Shown here in pieces: positions 36,716 to 56,526 of a stretch of DNA of 64,000 bases. The notes under the pieces are model-generated. The model was given only the letters and a program-made list of their open reading frames with translations. It searched no databases and was not told the origin of the DNA. The DNA comes from Hormiphora californensis (lineage: Eukaryota > Ctenophora > Tentaculata > Cydippida > Pleurobrachiidae). The position numbers were made by a program, and so were the translations under genes. Each line of letters opens with the position of its first letter. The stretch's first letter is position 1. The stretch spans positions 434,001 through 498,000 of the forward strand of contig CM035354.1 of the NCBI GenBank assembly GCA_020137815.1. The letters are read 5' to 3'.

Positions 36716-37739
36716 TACTGCAGATTCACGTCTCTCTAAATTAGGCTATGATAGTACAGACGTTACATCCAAAAACTTGGCAGTAGAGCATTTTATTTCT
36801 GTCTTTTGATGTCGTCATTAAATGTAATTGCTTTTGTAAATAGTATTTTGCTATCTTTTCTATCTTTCTATCTCTCTCTCCGCTGTAGCTCAATAAATTT
36901 CTTAGTTTTTTATAGAGAACTCTGTGCTCATTTACTGTATGTTTCCCTCACTGTATTTCCATTCGTAATTATTGATCGCGATCTCTATTTTCTTTAGAAT
37001 TGGATGATCGAACTGGCAAATGTAAATAATATAATTGATGAAATGATTGACGGTTATAATATTTGTATAACTCCCGTACTAAGTTGGCTCATGTGTATTG
37101 GCTGAAAGTGAGACACTTAGCGTGCAATAAATTAGGGGCTCATTTGGTGTGGTTACGATTATTATTGAGCGCTCCACACAGAGATGTTAACATTTCGAAA
37201 TATATTACTCGCAACCATCCACGCAACCAGCTAGTTTGGAGAGCTTGTGCAACCAGTCTGTCTCACATCACGCAATGAATTGAGTTCATATTCAGTCACC
37301 ATTTTACTAATCCACATTCGTTTCAAGTCTCACCCTTAATTGATGTCGTAACACGGTGATATATATTGAATTATTTGTGTACGCGTTATCGACACTATTG
37401 AGACTCACTCCACTCAGTGCATTATACAGGCCTGATGCCACCAATAGCTCAGAGGAATTATATAATTCTCTCATAATATAACCGTTTACTGTTATAGTTG
37501 GACTGTTTAAGTAATTACAATATCATAAATATAATAACGCTTTGTCTTTATCAGATCTGGTTTGGACGAGGTGCAACTCAGTTGTGTAGTTTCGGTTTAC
37601 TCTGGCTATACTATCATTATGTACAACTGAGGCAGGCTTATATACCTTTGATCTCGCCGTGGTTTACCTCTTAATTTTTAGTTCTATAAAGTTTTTAATA
37701 GTCTGATATTTCATGAGATTAGTTCAGACATAAGTATTT
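36716..37739. other. No gene seen
   Basis: AT-rich; a hydrophobic 63-codon frame at 36806-36997 has no splice support. Confidence 0.45.
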
Positions 37740-37839
37740 CTCTCTCTCTCTCTCTCTCTCTATCAAATCTCTCTATCTTATCTCTCTCGTCTCTCTCTCT
37801 CTCTCTCTCTCTCGTCTCTCTCTCTCTCTTCCTCTCTTG

Positions 37840-37875
<36 letters not shown>

Positions 37876-37898
37876 AATCTCTCTCTCTCAATCTCTCT

Positions 37899-37962
<64 letters not shown>
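37740..37962. repeat. (CT)n microsatellite
   Basis: CT with CAAT and GT interruptions; the pure core is 37905-37960. Confidence 0.95.
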
Positions 37963-37963
<1 letters not shown>

Positions 37964-39163
37964 GCAGTTCGTCCAGTGTTGACACCCATTACATCTCACT
38001 CTCAATTCACACTGTACTATATAGCATGTAATTGTACGCGGCATGTGTGTTTTACTATATTAATCGAAAGCGCTGAGCTGAGCTGTTATTTTATAGGAGA
38101 GCTAAGTCATGACTAATATAGAGCTCCCTGTCACCACGAGCTACTATTATAATGAGTGCACTCTACTCAATATTATCACATGTGTTTTAATTTGATCTAT
38201 ATAGAGCTGTTATATATCTACTCATCTAGCACCAGACACCTTTTAGAATTGCTACTACCATGATATCTCTTCACAGCTCTATATCGCACGATGAGCATCA
38301 CGTTATCATGATATTTGGCAGGTAGGGGTGGACATATCTGATGCAGTGCAGTACGTCAATGAGAGGCCTCGTTATTGGGCAATTTAAAGTGTCACTTCAC
38401 CTTATTGCCTTTTTTTCTCTCATTACACGATATGTCGACAGAACTTGCAGCAGTGAGGTAGAATGACTCATACCCCCCCCCCTCATGGTAATAGCTCACT
38501 GCTTTCCTTGTACACTGCGGCCGGGGCAATTTATATCGTACTTCAATTATTCCTAGTAGTATATCCAAAGTTCATTTTGATTGACGTCGGGGGTAATGAG
38601 TAAGATCTGCTGACGGCCGTGAGAGTGAGATAGATATGGCAAAGAGGAGAAGGGCTATCAATATTATAGGCTATCAATTAACTTGTACGCACACATGTGA
38701 CACGTCATTATCCCATATAATTGCTCGAGTCTGCCCTAACTTGTTTCCTCTCTCTCACACACACACACGAAACACTTGTATTGTTGTCTTTTTTAATGAA
38801 GGAGCAAGTAGATGGAATTCCAATCAAACAGTAATTTAGGGTGTCCTTGCTCTTTAATGGGTTTGCTATTCTTGAGATTTGATATCAACAGTACCCCTTC
38901 TATAACGCTGCTGCTGCAGCTCTCCCCAAAGCTTCCCAGTCCCTCTCTATTTCTCAGTTTGGGGGTCCATTTTAATTAATCTATTCTCTGCCGGGCCTCC
39001 CGTTGAGAGAGGGACGGAGAGAGAGAGGGAGAGATTAGAGGAGCAATAGTTATAGAGAGGAGGGGTGTGAAAGAAGCAGTTGTTTATATGATGTTTCAGA
39101 TAATTTAATGAGCCGCTGCATCCTCAATATTCTTGAACCTCCCAACCGGTAATTAATCACCGG

Positions 39164-39165
<2 letters not shown>
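37963..39165. other. No gene seen
   Basis: AT-rich, short (CA)n at 38756-38769 and GA patch at 39010-39040. Confidence 0.5.
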
Positions 39166-39237
<72 letters not shown>

Positions 39238-39272
39238 TATCTCTCTCTCTATCTCTCCCTCCCTCTCTCTAA
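39166..39272. repeat. (CT)n microsatellite
   Basis: About 105 bp CT, 440 bp upstream of the first secure PDE3 exon. Confidence 0.95.
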
Positions 39273-39713
39273 CAAACACACTCCCTACTCGATTGAATGT
39301 GGATATCGATTCCAGGGGCCAGGGCGTGCTCTGTAATAATTCCCTCGTCTCTTCGCATGGTCCGTTTATATTATATACCGTGTATAACTGCACGTCCAAT
39401 CATTACAATTACCTTGGCCGTGTGGTACTTGAATCTGCTTGTTATCTAGAGCTCTTTGTATGATATCAGATGTAAGCTTAGTACTTGTGAACACTGAACT
39501 ATGATTTGCTAATTTAAAACCGCTAGCAATATGGTTGTATGTCCCCTCCCACGGGTGATTCACCCCGGGTGACCAGATCTCAACACAGTGTGACACACGT
39601 GGGAACACGTACAATACATTACACGTGTGGTTGGGTAATGAAGAATGGATGTGAAAAAGTTTTTCTGCTGTGTCCCTATCATCAATGTACGGCAATCAGT
39701 CACACTCAGTCAG

Positions 39714-48327
<8,614 letters not shown>

Positions 48328-48685
48328 AGGAATGGACCTCGACCCGATCTAAATGATATATCTCAATGTATATACAACGAACGGAATGATGATAATAATT
48401 GCAATCCGAGTTATGGGGATGATAAAAGTGAATGATACAGTATATATTCAGATGTGTGCACATACTAAAAGACAATGTAATTATATTGAAAATTAATAAC
48501 TGGAGCTCTAATCCATACAGATATAAAGTATAAATTGCGCCCGGCCCCGATATATAATTGTTATGATAGAGATCTGTACATTAGTTTTAGTGTTAATGTT
48601 GTTTTTACAATGAACAAGGAGAGAGATATTGTAGTGATATATTGAAATAGATTTGTCTCAGTTGTTATATAGGTAGTCTGTCTAT

Positions 48686-48794
48686 CAGGAACCGACCGAA
48701 TCAGGAAATACTGGTCCCTGATTGGCTCATAACCAGTCACGTGACCTAAATAACGAGTTCTGATTGGTTGTTTACTTGTTTCGGTCGGTTCCTG
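48686..48794. mobile_element. hAT-like MITE, copy 2, in PDE3 3' flank
   Basis: 109 bp, inverted ends CAGGAACCGACCGAA / TTCGGTCGGTTCCTG, perfect 8-bp target duplication CTGTCTAT. It lies 359 bp after the PDE3 stop, probably within the 3' UTR. Carries two CTGATTGG boxes and GTCACGTGAC. Confidence 0.9.
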
Positions 48795-49270
48795 CTGTCT
48801 ATGGTAGAAGTATGTTGTATAGTCGAAAAGTTCTATTATGTATCACGTGATAACCCTCAATCCGCCTTGTTAAACGAGGCCTTGAAACTGACAACAGACC
48901 CTGTGAAGCGGCACTGACCAAATGTAGTCAGTGATCGAGAGATAGTGAAAGTGAAAGTAAAAGAGCTAGAGAAAGAAAGTGAAAGTAAAAGAGATGGAGA
49001 GAAAAGTTTACTTGATTGTTCAAGCTGTTTTTATAAATTCTTCTAATAATTAATTTATGGAGTTTATCAAATTCCACCTGTACAACCTGTAGAGAGAGAC
49101 AATGCATTCCAGATATATCTGGCGCAAATAAATCCGCAGTTTTGATTTTGTTTCAATTAAACCCCAAACTAAAAAGCACCCGGTCTGTCCCGGTCCAATG
49201 ACTCCTACCCTGTGCTGCCGGTGCCATGCCAGACCCCATCAAATCGGGGTCTGCACTGGCGTCGCCAGAC

Positions 49271-49328
49271 AGGTGCTGCCAGTGCCTAGCACCAGCACTG
49301 CTAGTTCTAGGCACTGGCAGCACCTACT
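49271..49328. repeat. Hairpin with 18-bp perfect stem
   Basis: AGGTGCTGCCAGTGCCTA pairs with TAGGCACTGGCAGCACCT around about 21 bases. Confidence 0.75.
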
Positions 49329-49809
49329 AGCAGTTATAGCGGTGCCAATTGGCAAACCACGGTGTGATATTGATTCTCGACAGTGCGTTCAGATCGGTCG
49401 GTGCTGCTAGACACTGATAGTGACAGTGCGTGTACAGTGTACACACACCCTACTGTACACACACCAAGAAACCACGGATAGGATAGGAGTTTTGACCAAC
49501 GCCCAAAAAATATCACGCGCAAAAAGATTACGCGCAAAAAAATAGTTGCGCGGCTTCTAAACTCACATGATGCGCGCGAAATTTACACGGTTAAAAAATC
49601 CTGCGCTGACAAGGGTCAGGCCAAACTTTAAAATCTCGATTTGCCTTCGGGACGGGTCGAGGCGGGCTGGCGGGCTGCTCGTTAGGTCAGCAGAGTTACC
49701 AAGGCCAGTACAGCGTTAAAATCTGGGTGTTTGGAGTTTCAGAACTCACGGTTTTTAGGGTTTAGGGCTAAAGAAGGATTAGGATTTAGGTTAGGCCTTG
49801 ACATTCCCT

Positions 49810-50235
49810 ATAAGGAACCATAATAAAGTTCAAGAGCCTCCAAGAGCGCACCCCATCCAAGAGAGACCAAAATCAAGAGCGCACCACAATCAAGAGAGAC
49901 CAAAATCAAGAGCACACCACAATCAAGAGAGACCAAAATCAAGAGCACACCACAATCAAGAGATACCAAATCAAGAGCACACCACAATCAAGAGAGCTCC
50001 CCATCCAGAAGATACCAGATGTGGTGCGCTCTTGAATTTGGTCTCTCTTGATTGTGGTGCGCTCTTGATTTGGTCTCTCTTGATTGTGGTGTGCTCTTGA
50101 TTTTGGTCTCTCTTGATTGTGGTGTGCTCTTGATTTTGGTCTCTCTTGATTGTGGTGCAGGTGCGCTCTTGATTTTGGTCTCTCTTGGATGGGGTGCGCT
50201 CTTGGAGGCTCTTGAAGTTTATTATGGTTCCTTAT
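49810..50235. mobile_element. 426-bp palindromic minisatellite element between the two genes
   Basis: The left arm is a run of about 33-bp units (CAAGAGAGACCAAAATCAAG) and the right arm is the same run inverted; the outer 75 bp pair with one visible mismatch (ATAAGGAACCATAATAAA at the edge). Its right edge lies 515 bp beyond the transporter stop codon. Confidence 0.82.
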
Positions 50236-50749
50236 CAGATAAACTTTTGATTAGCCAAAACGGTTGAGTGGTTTGGCGGTTAGAGCCATTTTATTGCAGG
50301 CTACTTTTTTGGTAGTGCGCACCTGTAAACAGGCCACCAAACACCCAGATCGTAACGGCTCCCTGGTCGTTAGACTTAGAGAGTTCGCCGGCTCGCCGCT
50401 TACCAAAACTTAAATCGACAACCACACTTCAGAATCAGATGTACAGTTGGACTGGATACGAATAGTTCCAGGGAGGCTAGGGGAGGCTAGGGGAGGAACT
50501 GGCACCTGTGTAGATTGTAAACTAAGACGATAACAAGATAACATTTTGTCGAATAGTAGGTATTCAGAATACAATTGTTTGACTTCAAGGCTGCCCGGAA
50601 ACAGAAAAAAAAATAGAAAATTATCAAAATCAAACAGGGTACACAATAAACAGATCATGAATTGGCAGGGATCAGTGCTCTGCTCAACCCCAACGGCATG
50701 CACAGCAATTATAAAATCAGTAAAAAATCAGAATATCCTTTAAATCGCT

Positions 50750-53700
50750 TTAAAATGCTCCAGCGTTCGCAAAAAAGTTGCTACCCTGCTGGGACGTTTC
50801 GCTGGCTGGTGGGAGCCGGTGCACAACAGACACATACCGAGGTGGTCCATCTGGACTGAACAAATCTGCAATCTGATAAAAGGTAAGTCCCCGGGTTTCG
50901 GGAAGGAATACAGTCACGAATATAGTCCCTGCGAACATGAGTCCACTGTAGCCATAGAAAATAGTGGAGCTAGAACATATTGTGTTGAGGGCAGGCCAGC
51001 TGAACACCGTGATAAAATTGAAGGACCAGTTGACTGCGGTAACCATGGAAACAGCACGTCCCTGATTTTCTGTGGTGAAGACCTCCCCACAGAGGACCCA
51101 GGGGATACTACCCCACGCCATGGAGAAGGAAAACACATAGCTCCCCAGGGCGATGGTTAGGATGGCCACGTGGAGACGCTCTGGGACCTCAGTTGAAACA
51201 GCAAAGAGGAGTAGGGAGCATGTCAACATGAATCCAAACACAACCAGCAACAACTTTCGTCCTGGAAATAGGGGGTGAGTTTTTATTCAGGTAGTTCCCA
51301 TGATTGCTGAATTGTGTTTACCATTATTCCAAAGAGAATGTACTTTTGCAGCTAATTGGAAACTTCCCAGATTGAATGATTAAACCTGGTACGTAAGTAT
51401 GCACGTGTTATAGAGAGGTTTACTAAACCCTACCTGCTTTGTCTGTAAGGGCAGCACTCCCGCAGGTAAAGAGAAGGAAAGCAGCGGACATTACTGCACT
51501 ACAAATCCGAGGGTGTGGTAGGCCGATCTCCGTGAATATCCTGTTGGAATCTGCCAATACCTGCAGCAAGTGACGTGATTATTGAGGTAAATATTAGGTT
51601 GCTTTATGCTCGGTGGCGCCTGCCGATCTGCTCAAATCGGGTCGGCGCCGCTAGACTGGCCGCTTTCAAAGTTTCAAAACTGGCTAGTATGTTATACCGT
51701 ACCGCATTGACGGCAGTCCACTGTTGGAAGATCATGATAAAGCACATGAGAATGAGAGGTTTCATATTTTGTCGGCTGAAAAATGGAACCAGAGAGCTGT
51801 CCTCATCCTGTGGAACATCTCTTCTACTTCGATGTAACCTGGTCAGTGATATAAGTATTATAGGCTTTGTAATGTTCAAACGTTTATCCTAAATGCGGAT
51901 TTAGAATCTGACTAACTTTCGTAATTGTCCGCTTATTGACTCACATTTGTAATTGTTGGCTAATTGACTCACATTTGTAAACATGTTCGATAATTGACTC
52001 ACATTTGTAATTGTTCGCTGATTAGCATCGGGTCATCCTCCATCAGACCCTCTAGCACTCGTTCAGCTTCATCGGGCCGTGACCGAGACACCAGCCACCT
52101 GCAATAATAGTAGATTCGTGTGGGTCAGTGTGTGACTACTCTCATCACTCTGCTCACGTGGGTGAACTGTGTGAGAGAAAGGGTATTATTGGCCGATGAA
52201 AAGTTTCATGTCAGGGAAAACTATCAAAAAGTCAGGCCAATTCTCTGACAGTCAGATTTTTGAAGGTGTCACTCCCAAATGCATGCACATGTGAAATTTA
52301 TAAATTTTGATGCTCGCACACCATACATACATGGGTGTTTCTGGGGATAGGATGATGAAAAATAGGTTTATCAAGGCCACACCAGAGGATATGGAGGCGT
52401 TCCAGCGGAACTCTATCGGTGACACCCCCAGAACATTTATAATTAGGATTCCAAGTTGAACCTGTGAAAGAGAGAGAGGTGTGAGAAACAAGGAAATGTG
52501 ATTATCACAGTCATCATACGTAGCTCATTTCGGGCAATTTGTTTCAATTTTGTATATATCTCATGGTCGACTGACCTGGAGCTGCATAATTGATACGAAT
52601 TTCCCTCTGTGTTGTGTCGGCGAGAGTTCCGAAATGTACGGCTGAAATAGAAATTAGTATTTAAACGGATATAATTAGTGATCGGACGTGATGAGCATGA
52701 TAGAAATACAATTAAATTTAGTGAGTTAAACGATGTGCTGTCTCTGTTGTTGTTTGCCGTTTGTTATGCTTGATACAAGACTTGTTTGTTTTGCTGCAGT
52801 TATTCTTGGATGACATCTTGCACTACTTGTCGCTATTATATTGCCCACTCATTCTCCCATATCTGTCACCCCTATCTGTCACCAATGTTTCTGTTTGCGA
52901 ATATGTCACTGCAACGCTCATTCTCTCCCCTATCTATCACCAATGTTTCAGTTTGCTAACATATGTCACTGTAACACACACCCACACCCACACTCATGTG
53001 TGTTGTGAGTCTGTCCTGAGTTTGAATATTTCTGTAATTCGGGGTGCAACATATTTTCGAATTACAATTATTATTCTTGACACGTCCAGCTACTCTTGTT
53101 GCCGTTGCTCTGTCCCAACCGTTAGTATACACTATTAGTTTTGTAAATATAACAGCGTCCGGTTATCACGAGTCCATTATACTCTTTTTACACGAGCAAC
53201 TGCCAACTACCAGTACGTTCCACTTACCGAGAGTGCGATGGAAGTCATGCTGAGTCCAAAACCAGTTATGGCTCGACCAATAAACACGTGAAGGTAGAGT
53301 GTACTGTAGGCAATTATTGTGTACCTAGTGTGGGCACACATGGTTATGAGTTGTAACCATGGTTACAATTGTTATGAGTTGTAACCATGGTTACAATTGT
53401 TATGAGTTGTAACCATAGGATCACGAAAGATTTTCTCAGCTGATATAGCTTACCCAATGAAATAACAGATGGAAGCCACAAGTAGGGTGTCCCGTTTTCC
53501 AATGAATTTAATAAATCGACCGTAGATTAAACCCCACATTAGAGCAACTAGTGCCGGGGTAGCCTGTGTGAGTTGAACTGTGTTATATGGTGATCTCACA
53601 AGATATTACTGACAGTACCTAGATAAGAGATATGTTTAGATCATAACATAATACCAGTACAGTGGGATCTCGATTTACGGCTACCGGGTTGCCCGGTGAA

Positions 53701-53913
53701 AGGTTTTGCCAAGTAAATCGGGGTCCGACTGTAAATTACCGTGATCCATTGAGCTTGTGAAGGTTTAGGTTTATCCAAATAGTAATCATCTTCCATATCA
53801 GCCAGTGCTGAGGCTGAAAATGCCACTGTGATTCCCATCAGACAGCCGCTGATGCTAACTCCTAGGGAGTGTTTTAGAGCAGGCCACGTCGGCTGAGATC
53901 GCATATCCTCCAC
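50750..53913 (-). CDS. MFS sugar transporter, SLC2/GLUT or Tret1-like, nine exons
   Basis: Plasma-membrane facilitative sugar transporter family. Minus-strand exons in order: 53913-53740, 53563-53454, 53324-53228, 52641-52576, 52461-52331, 52098-52003, 51838-51703, 51560-51434, 51261-50750; total 1449 nt (482 codons plus stop), all phases consistent. Family motifs in order: hydrophobic TM1 in exon 1, GRFIKFIGKR (loop 2-3), GRAITGFGLSM then PYISELSP (TM4-5), PETPMWLVSRSRPDEA (the PESPRWL motif at the start of the large loop), QQWTAVNA (QQxxGxNA of TM7), DKAGRKLLL (loop 8-9), IPWVLCGEVF, NWSFNF (TM10-11) and PETRGLTF after TM12. The first exon opens after a good acceptor with codon GTG, so a short upstream exon with the start codon is probably missing. 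Substrate cannot be told from sequence. It lies tail to tail with the PDE3-like gene. Possible minus-strand poly(A) signal at 50290-50295. Confidence 0.92.
51925..52025 (-). repeat. Three tandem copies of transporter exon end and splice donor
   Basis: On the minus strand the true donor ACAAAT|GTGAGTCAATTA (exon ends at 52003) is repeated twice downstream with about 31-41 bp spacing (plus-strand TTGACTCACATTTGT). Confidence 0.9.
53340..53415. repeat. About 31-bp repeat in transporter intron
   Basis: TTATGAGTTGTAACCATGG occurs three times in the 129-bp intron between 53324 and 53454. Confidence 0.88.
53660..53731. mobile_element. Pogo/Tigger-like mini-MITE beside a transporter splice donor
   Basis: 72 bp with TA on both sides (53658-53659, 53732-53733). 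It lies within the first visible transporter intron; its end is 8 bp from the donor of the exon at 53740-53913. Confidence 0.82.
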
Positions 53914-53924
53914 CTGTAGGGGGA

Positions 53925-54010
53925 ATCACAGTTGGTAACCAATGGTAACCAATGGTAACCAGTTGGTAACCAATGGTAACCAGTGGTAACCAATGGTAAC
54001 CAGTGGTATG
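53925..54010. repeat. Short GGTAACCA(A/G)T repeat
   Basis: About nine GGTAACCA units of 10-13 bp directly upstream of the first visible transporter exon. Confidence 0.88.
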
Positions 54011-55871
54011 TATTGAAAACTTGTAACCAAACAAATGACTTAGTAAATTTGTTCATGAATCAGTACCAGTCATGCAAATCAAGAGGTCCGCGGCTTACCC
54101 GAATACTAATTGAATCATTCCGAAAGGACATATTGTTTGAGCTGAAATGGAGGTGTGTAAAATTCTGGCATGTAGCCATGGAAACACAGTAGACACACAA
54201 CTCTCAGTGAAGATGGGCGAATCCCACAGTAATTACAGTTACAAGGCAAGAATAAATAATCAAGCTATTTTGTATACTGATGGCTGTGTGTCGGACGACG
54301 TCGGTTGATGATGTGTGATATGTTGATGATTTGTTGCAATCTGCTTCCCCTTGGTGTTTCTTATTTTCTCAATATTGCTGAGCTATCTAATATCTAATTA
54401 TGTAATTAAAGTCGGACCCCGATTTACCGGGATGCTCGGGGGAAAGGGTTTTGCCCAAATCGGGGTGTCCGGTATATCGGGGTCAAATACCGTTAATTTC
54501 CTAGATCGGGGGAAATTTATCCTCCCGGTAAATCGGGGTTCCGGTAAATCGGGGTCCGACTGTACTATTTAAACTGCAAAGAACTAAAGTATACAGGGAT
54601 TAAATTGACAGAAACAACACTATGTACAGACAGCGTGTAGTACACAGCACATGTACTGTGTAAGCATACGAAGAACTGGCAAAATAAACCAGTCTGTGGC
54701 AGTCTACTAGGCGAATATAGTTAGTGTGAATAGGTAAATAGTTAATGCTGGTCTGCGACACGTACTTAGCAGTGAGAGAAGGCTAGGTGTATATTGAACA
54801 TAAGCGAGTTAGTGTGTGGCTGAAAGAGATCAACGAATACAAATGGAAGAAATTAGCTCAAGAGAGAGATGCCCTGAGGCAAGACAACGTACATGCTATA
54901 CTTCCTTACTAACTAGACACGAGCGTGTGTCGTGCAGTAGGTACTACAAGGCAAGATGTACATATTGAAACATGAAGAGTTTAAGAGCAATGTTTGCAAA
55001 ATATCAAGACAAAATCTACAAAGACAAAAGAAAGAAGTGAGAAACACAATGTATCAGGTATAATACAATGAATGTATTGCATATTCATCCGTTAGGGAGA
55101 GAGAGAGAGGGGAAATAAAAGCTCAAATTCGTCCAATGAGTTGGATATATTTTATCTACATGATTGCCTATCAAGATGAAACACCACGGAAGAAACTGTA
55201 TATATCTGGCTTCAAGCCATATTCACGTGGGTGCTCACTGCTCGACTCATTGTACAATATTATGATAGAGGACAGAGGGAACTACAAAAGGACTGAGAGG
55301 GTGGAGAGGAAAAAGAAAGCAACACACACAGCTGTGAGAAATCACGAGACACACACTACATGACACAAGCAGGCTCATATTACAGAAAACAAGTGTTGCC
55401 ACTTTTATACCAGTGCAATATTACTGCTGCTGCAGGAACTACTGCGGTTACTCAACAAGCAGGAAGTAGGAACCTGAACTTCCATTGCATTTGTAGAGGT
55501 GAGGGTCACCGTGATATATAGAGTAGTTGGATCAATGTGAATAAAAAAGTTTCAGAGGCTTAAATGATTTATCGTGCTTTAAAGCAGCTGCAAGGAGAAA
55601 ATGGTGTTAGCACAGCCTGGCTGTTGCAGTAGTGTAAATATTCGAGAATGCATCTAAACGTAGTAAGAGAAGTGTATGTGGCAATACAAAGAAGCTAGGG
55701 CACTGGGAGCACAAGGAGATATATAGGAAGTAGAAAGAGAGTGTTGTTATCAACACTGTGTCGCTGCACGAGCAGACATGAATCACACTGTGTTATACAA
55801 ATAACAAGTACACACATTAGAAACATTATTGATGTTGGTGAAGTACATAATACACATTTGAAATACATGTT
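54011..55871. other. Transporter upstream region, no exon resolved
   Basis: Should contain the missing first exon and promoter; I could not pick either. Holds one pogo-like MITE. Confidence 0.45.
54409..54562. mobile_element. Pogo/Tigger-like MITE with internal duplication
   Basis: 154 bp, TA on both sides. It contains four partial copies of the GATTTACCGG / CCGGTAAATC end motif, so the ends have been duplicated inside. Confidence 0.78.
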
Positions 55872-56268
55872 GGGGGTCTTTTCTTCTTAGGAAGATTCTT
55901 AACTTTCTTCTTTATAAGAAGGTTTCGCTAAGAATGTTTCCGAAAACATAGATGGGAGTAATATGCAATCTTCTTAGCGATTTTGTTGTTTCTGAACCTA
56001 TACTTAGGAAGAAAACTCACGCTCCAAATTGATGTCATGTGACAGTACATAACCAATGGGGTACTAAGATTCGAATGGCGATAACCAATAGCAATCGAGC
56101 AAACACGGGGTTTAAATTGAGGTGTGAATTAGCTGGTACACACAATATTTTGGATCTATGTAGGGCGTGGGCCACAGCCTAATCATATGCATTATGCAAT
56201 TGGATATGGCTCCGGTGTCAACTCGTTCCCATCCATTTCGAACAGTTTAAAAAGTCTAACGCGGCGTC

Positions 56269-56515
56269 ATACACATTTTCATTTGGAATTTTCACTTGGA
56301 ATTTTCATTTGAAAACCATCCACGCGCATGCACGTGCAAGCTTCAAACACAAGTTAGAAGCACGGGACCTTCACTAACTTATTTGTTTTGATCCAAGGAT
56401 CACTTTAGTGAAGGTCCCATGGTTCTAACTTGTGTTTGAAGCTTGCACGTGCATGCGCGTGGATGGTTTTCAAATGAAAATTCCAAATGAAAATTCCAAA
56501 TAAAAATGTGTATGA
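56269..56515. mobile_element. 247-bp inverted-repeat MITE
   Basis: Arms 56269-56378 and about 56404-56515 pair closely (GTCATACACATTTT / AAAATGTGTATGAC at the ends, TTCACTAA near the centre). The left arm holds an extra internal difference. Confidence 0.78.
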
Positions 56516-56526
56516 CGGACTGTTAA

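Larger units (their letters stand above)
48328..49809. other. PDE3 3' flank, probable 3' UTR
   Basis: AT-rich with the hAT-like MITE at 48686. First AATAAA is at 49127. Beyond it are a hairpin (49271) and ACGCGCAAAAA repeats (49507-49540). Confidence 0.5.

Noticed and set aside
49798-50267. Frames with repeated SRAHHNQERPK and LDCGVLLILVS
   Set aside because: Both are the 33-bp palindromic minisatellite translated on one strand.
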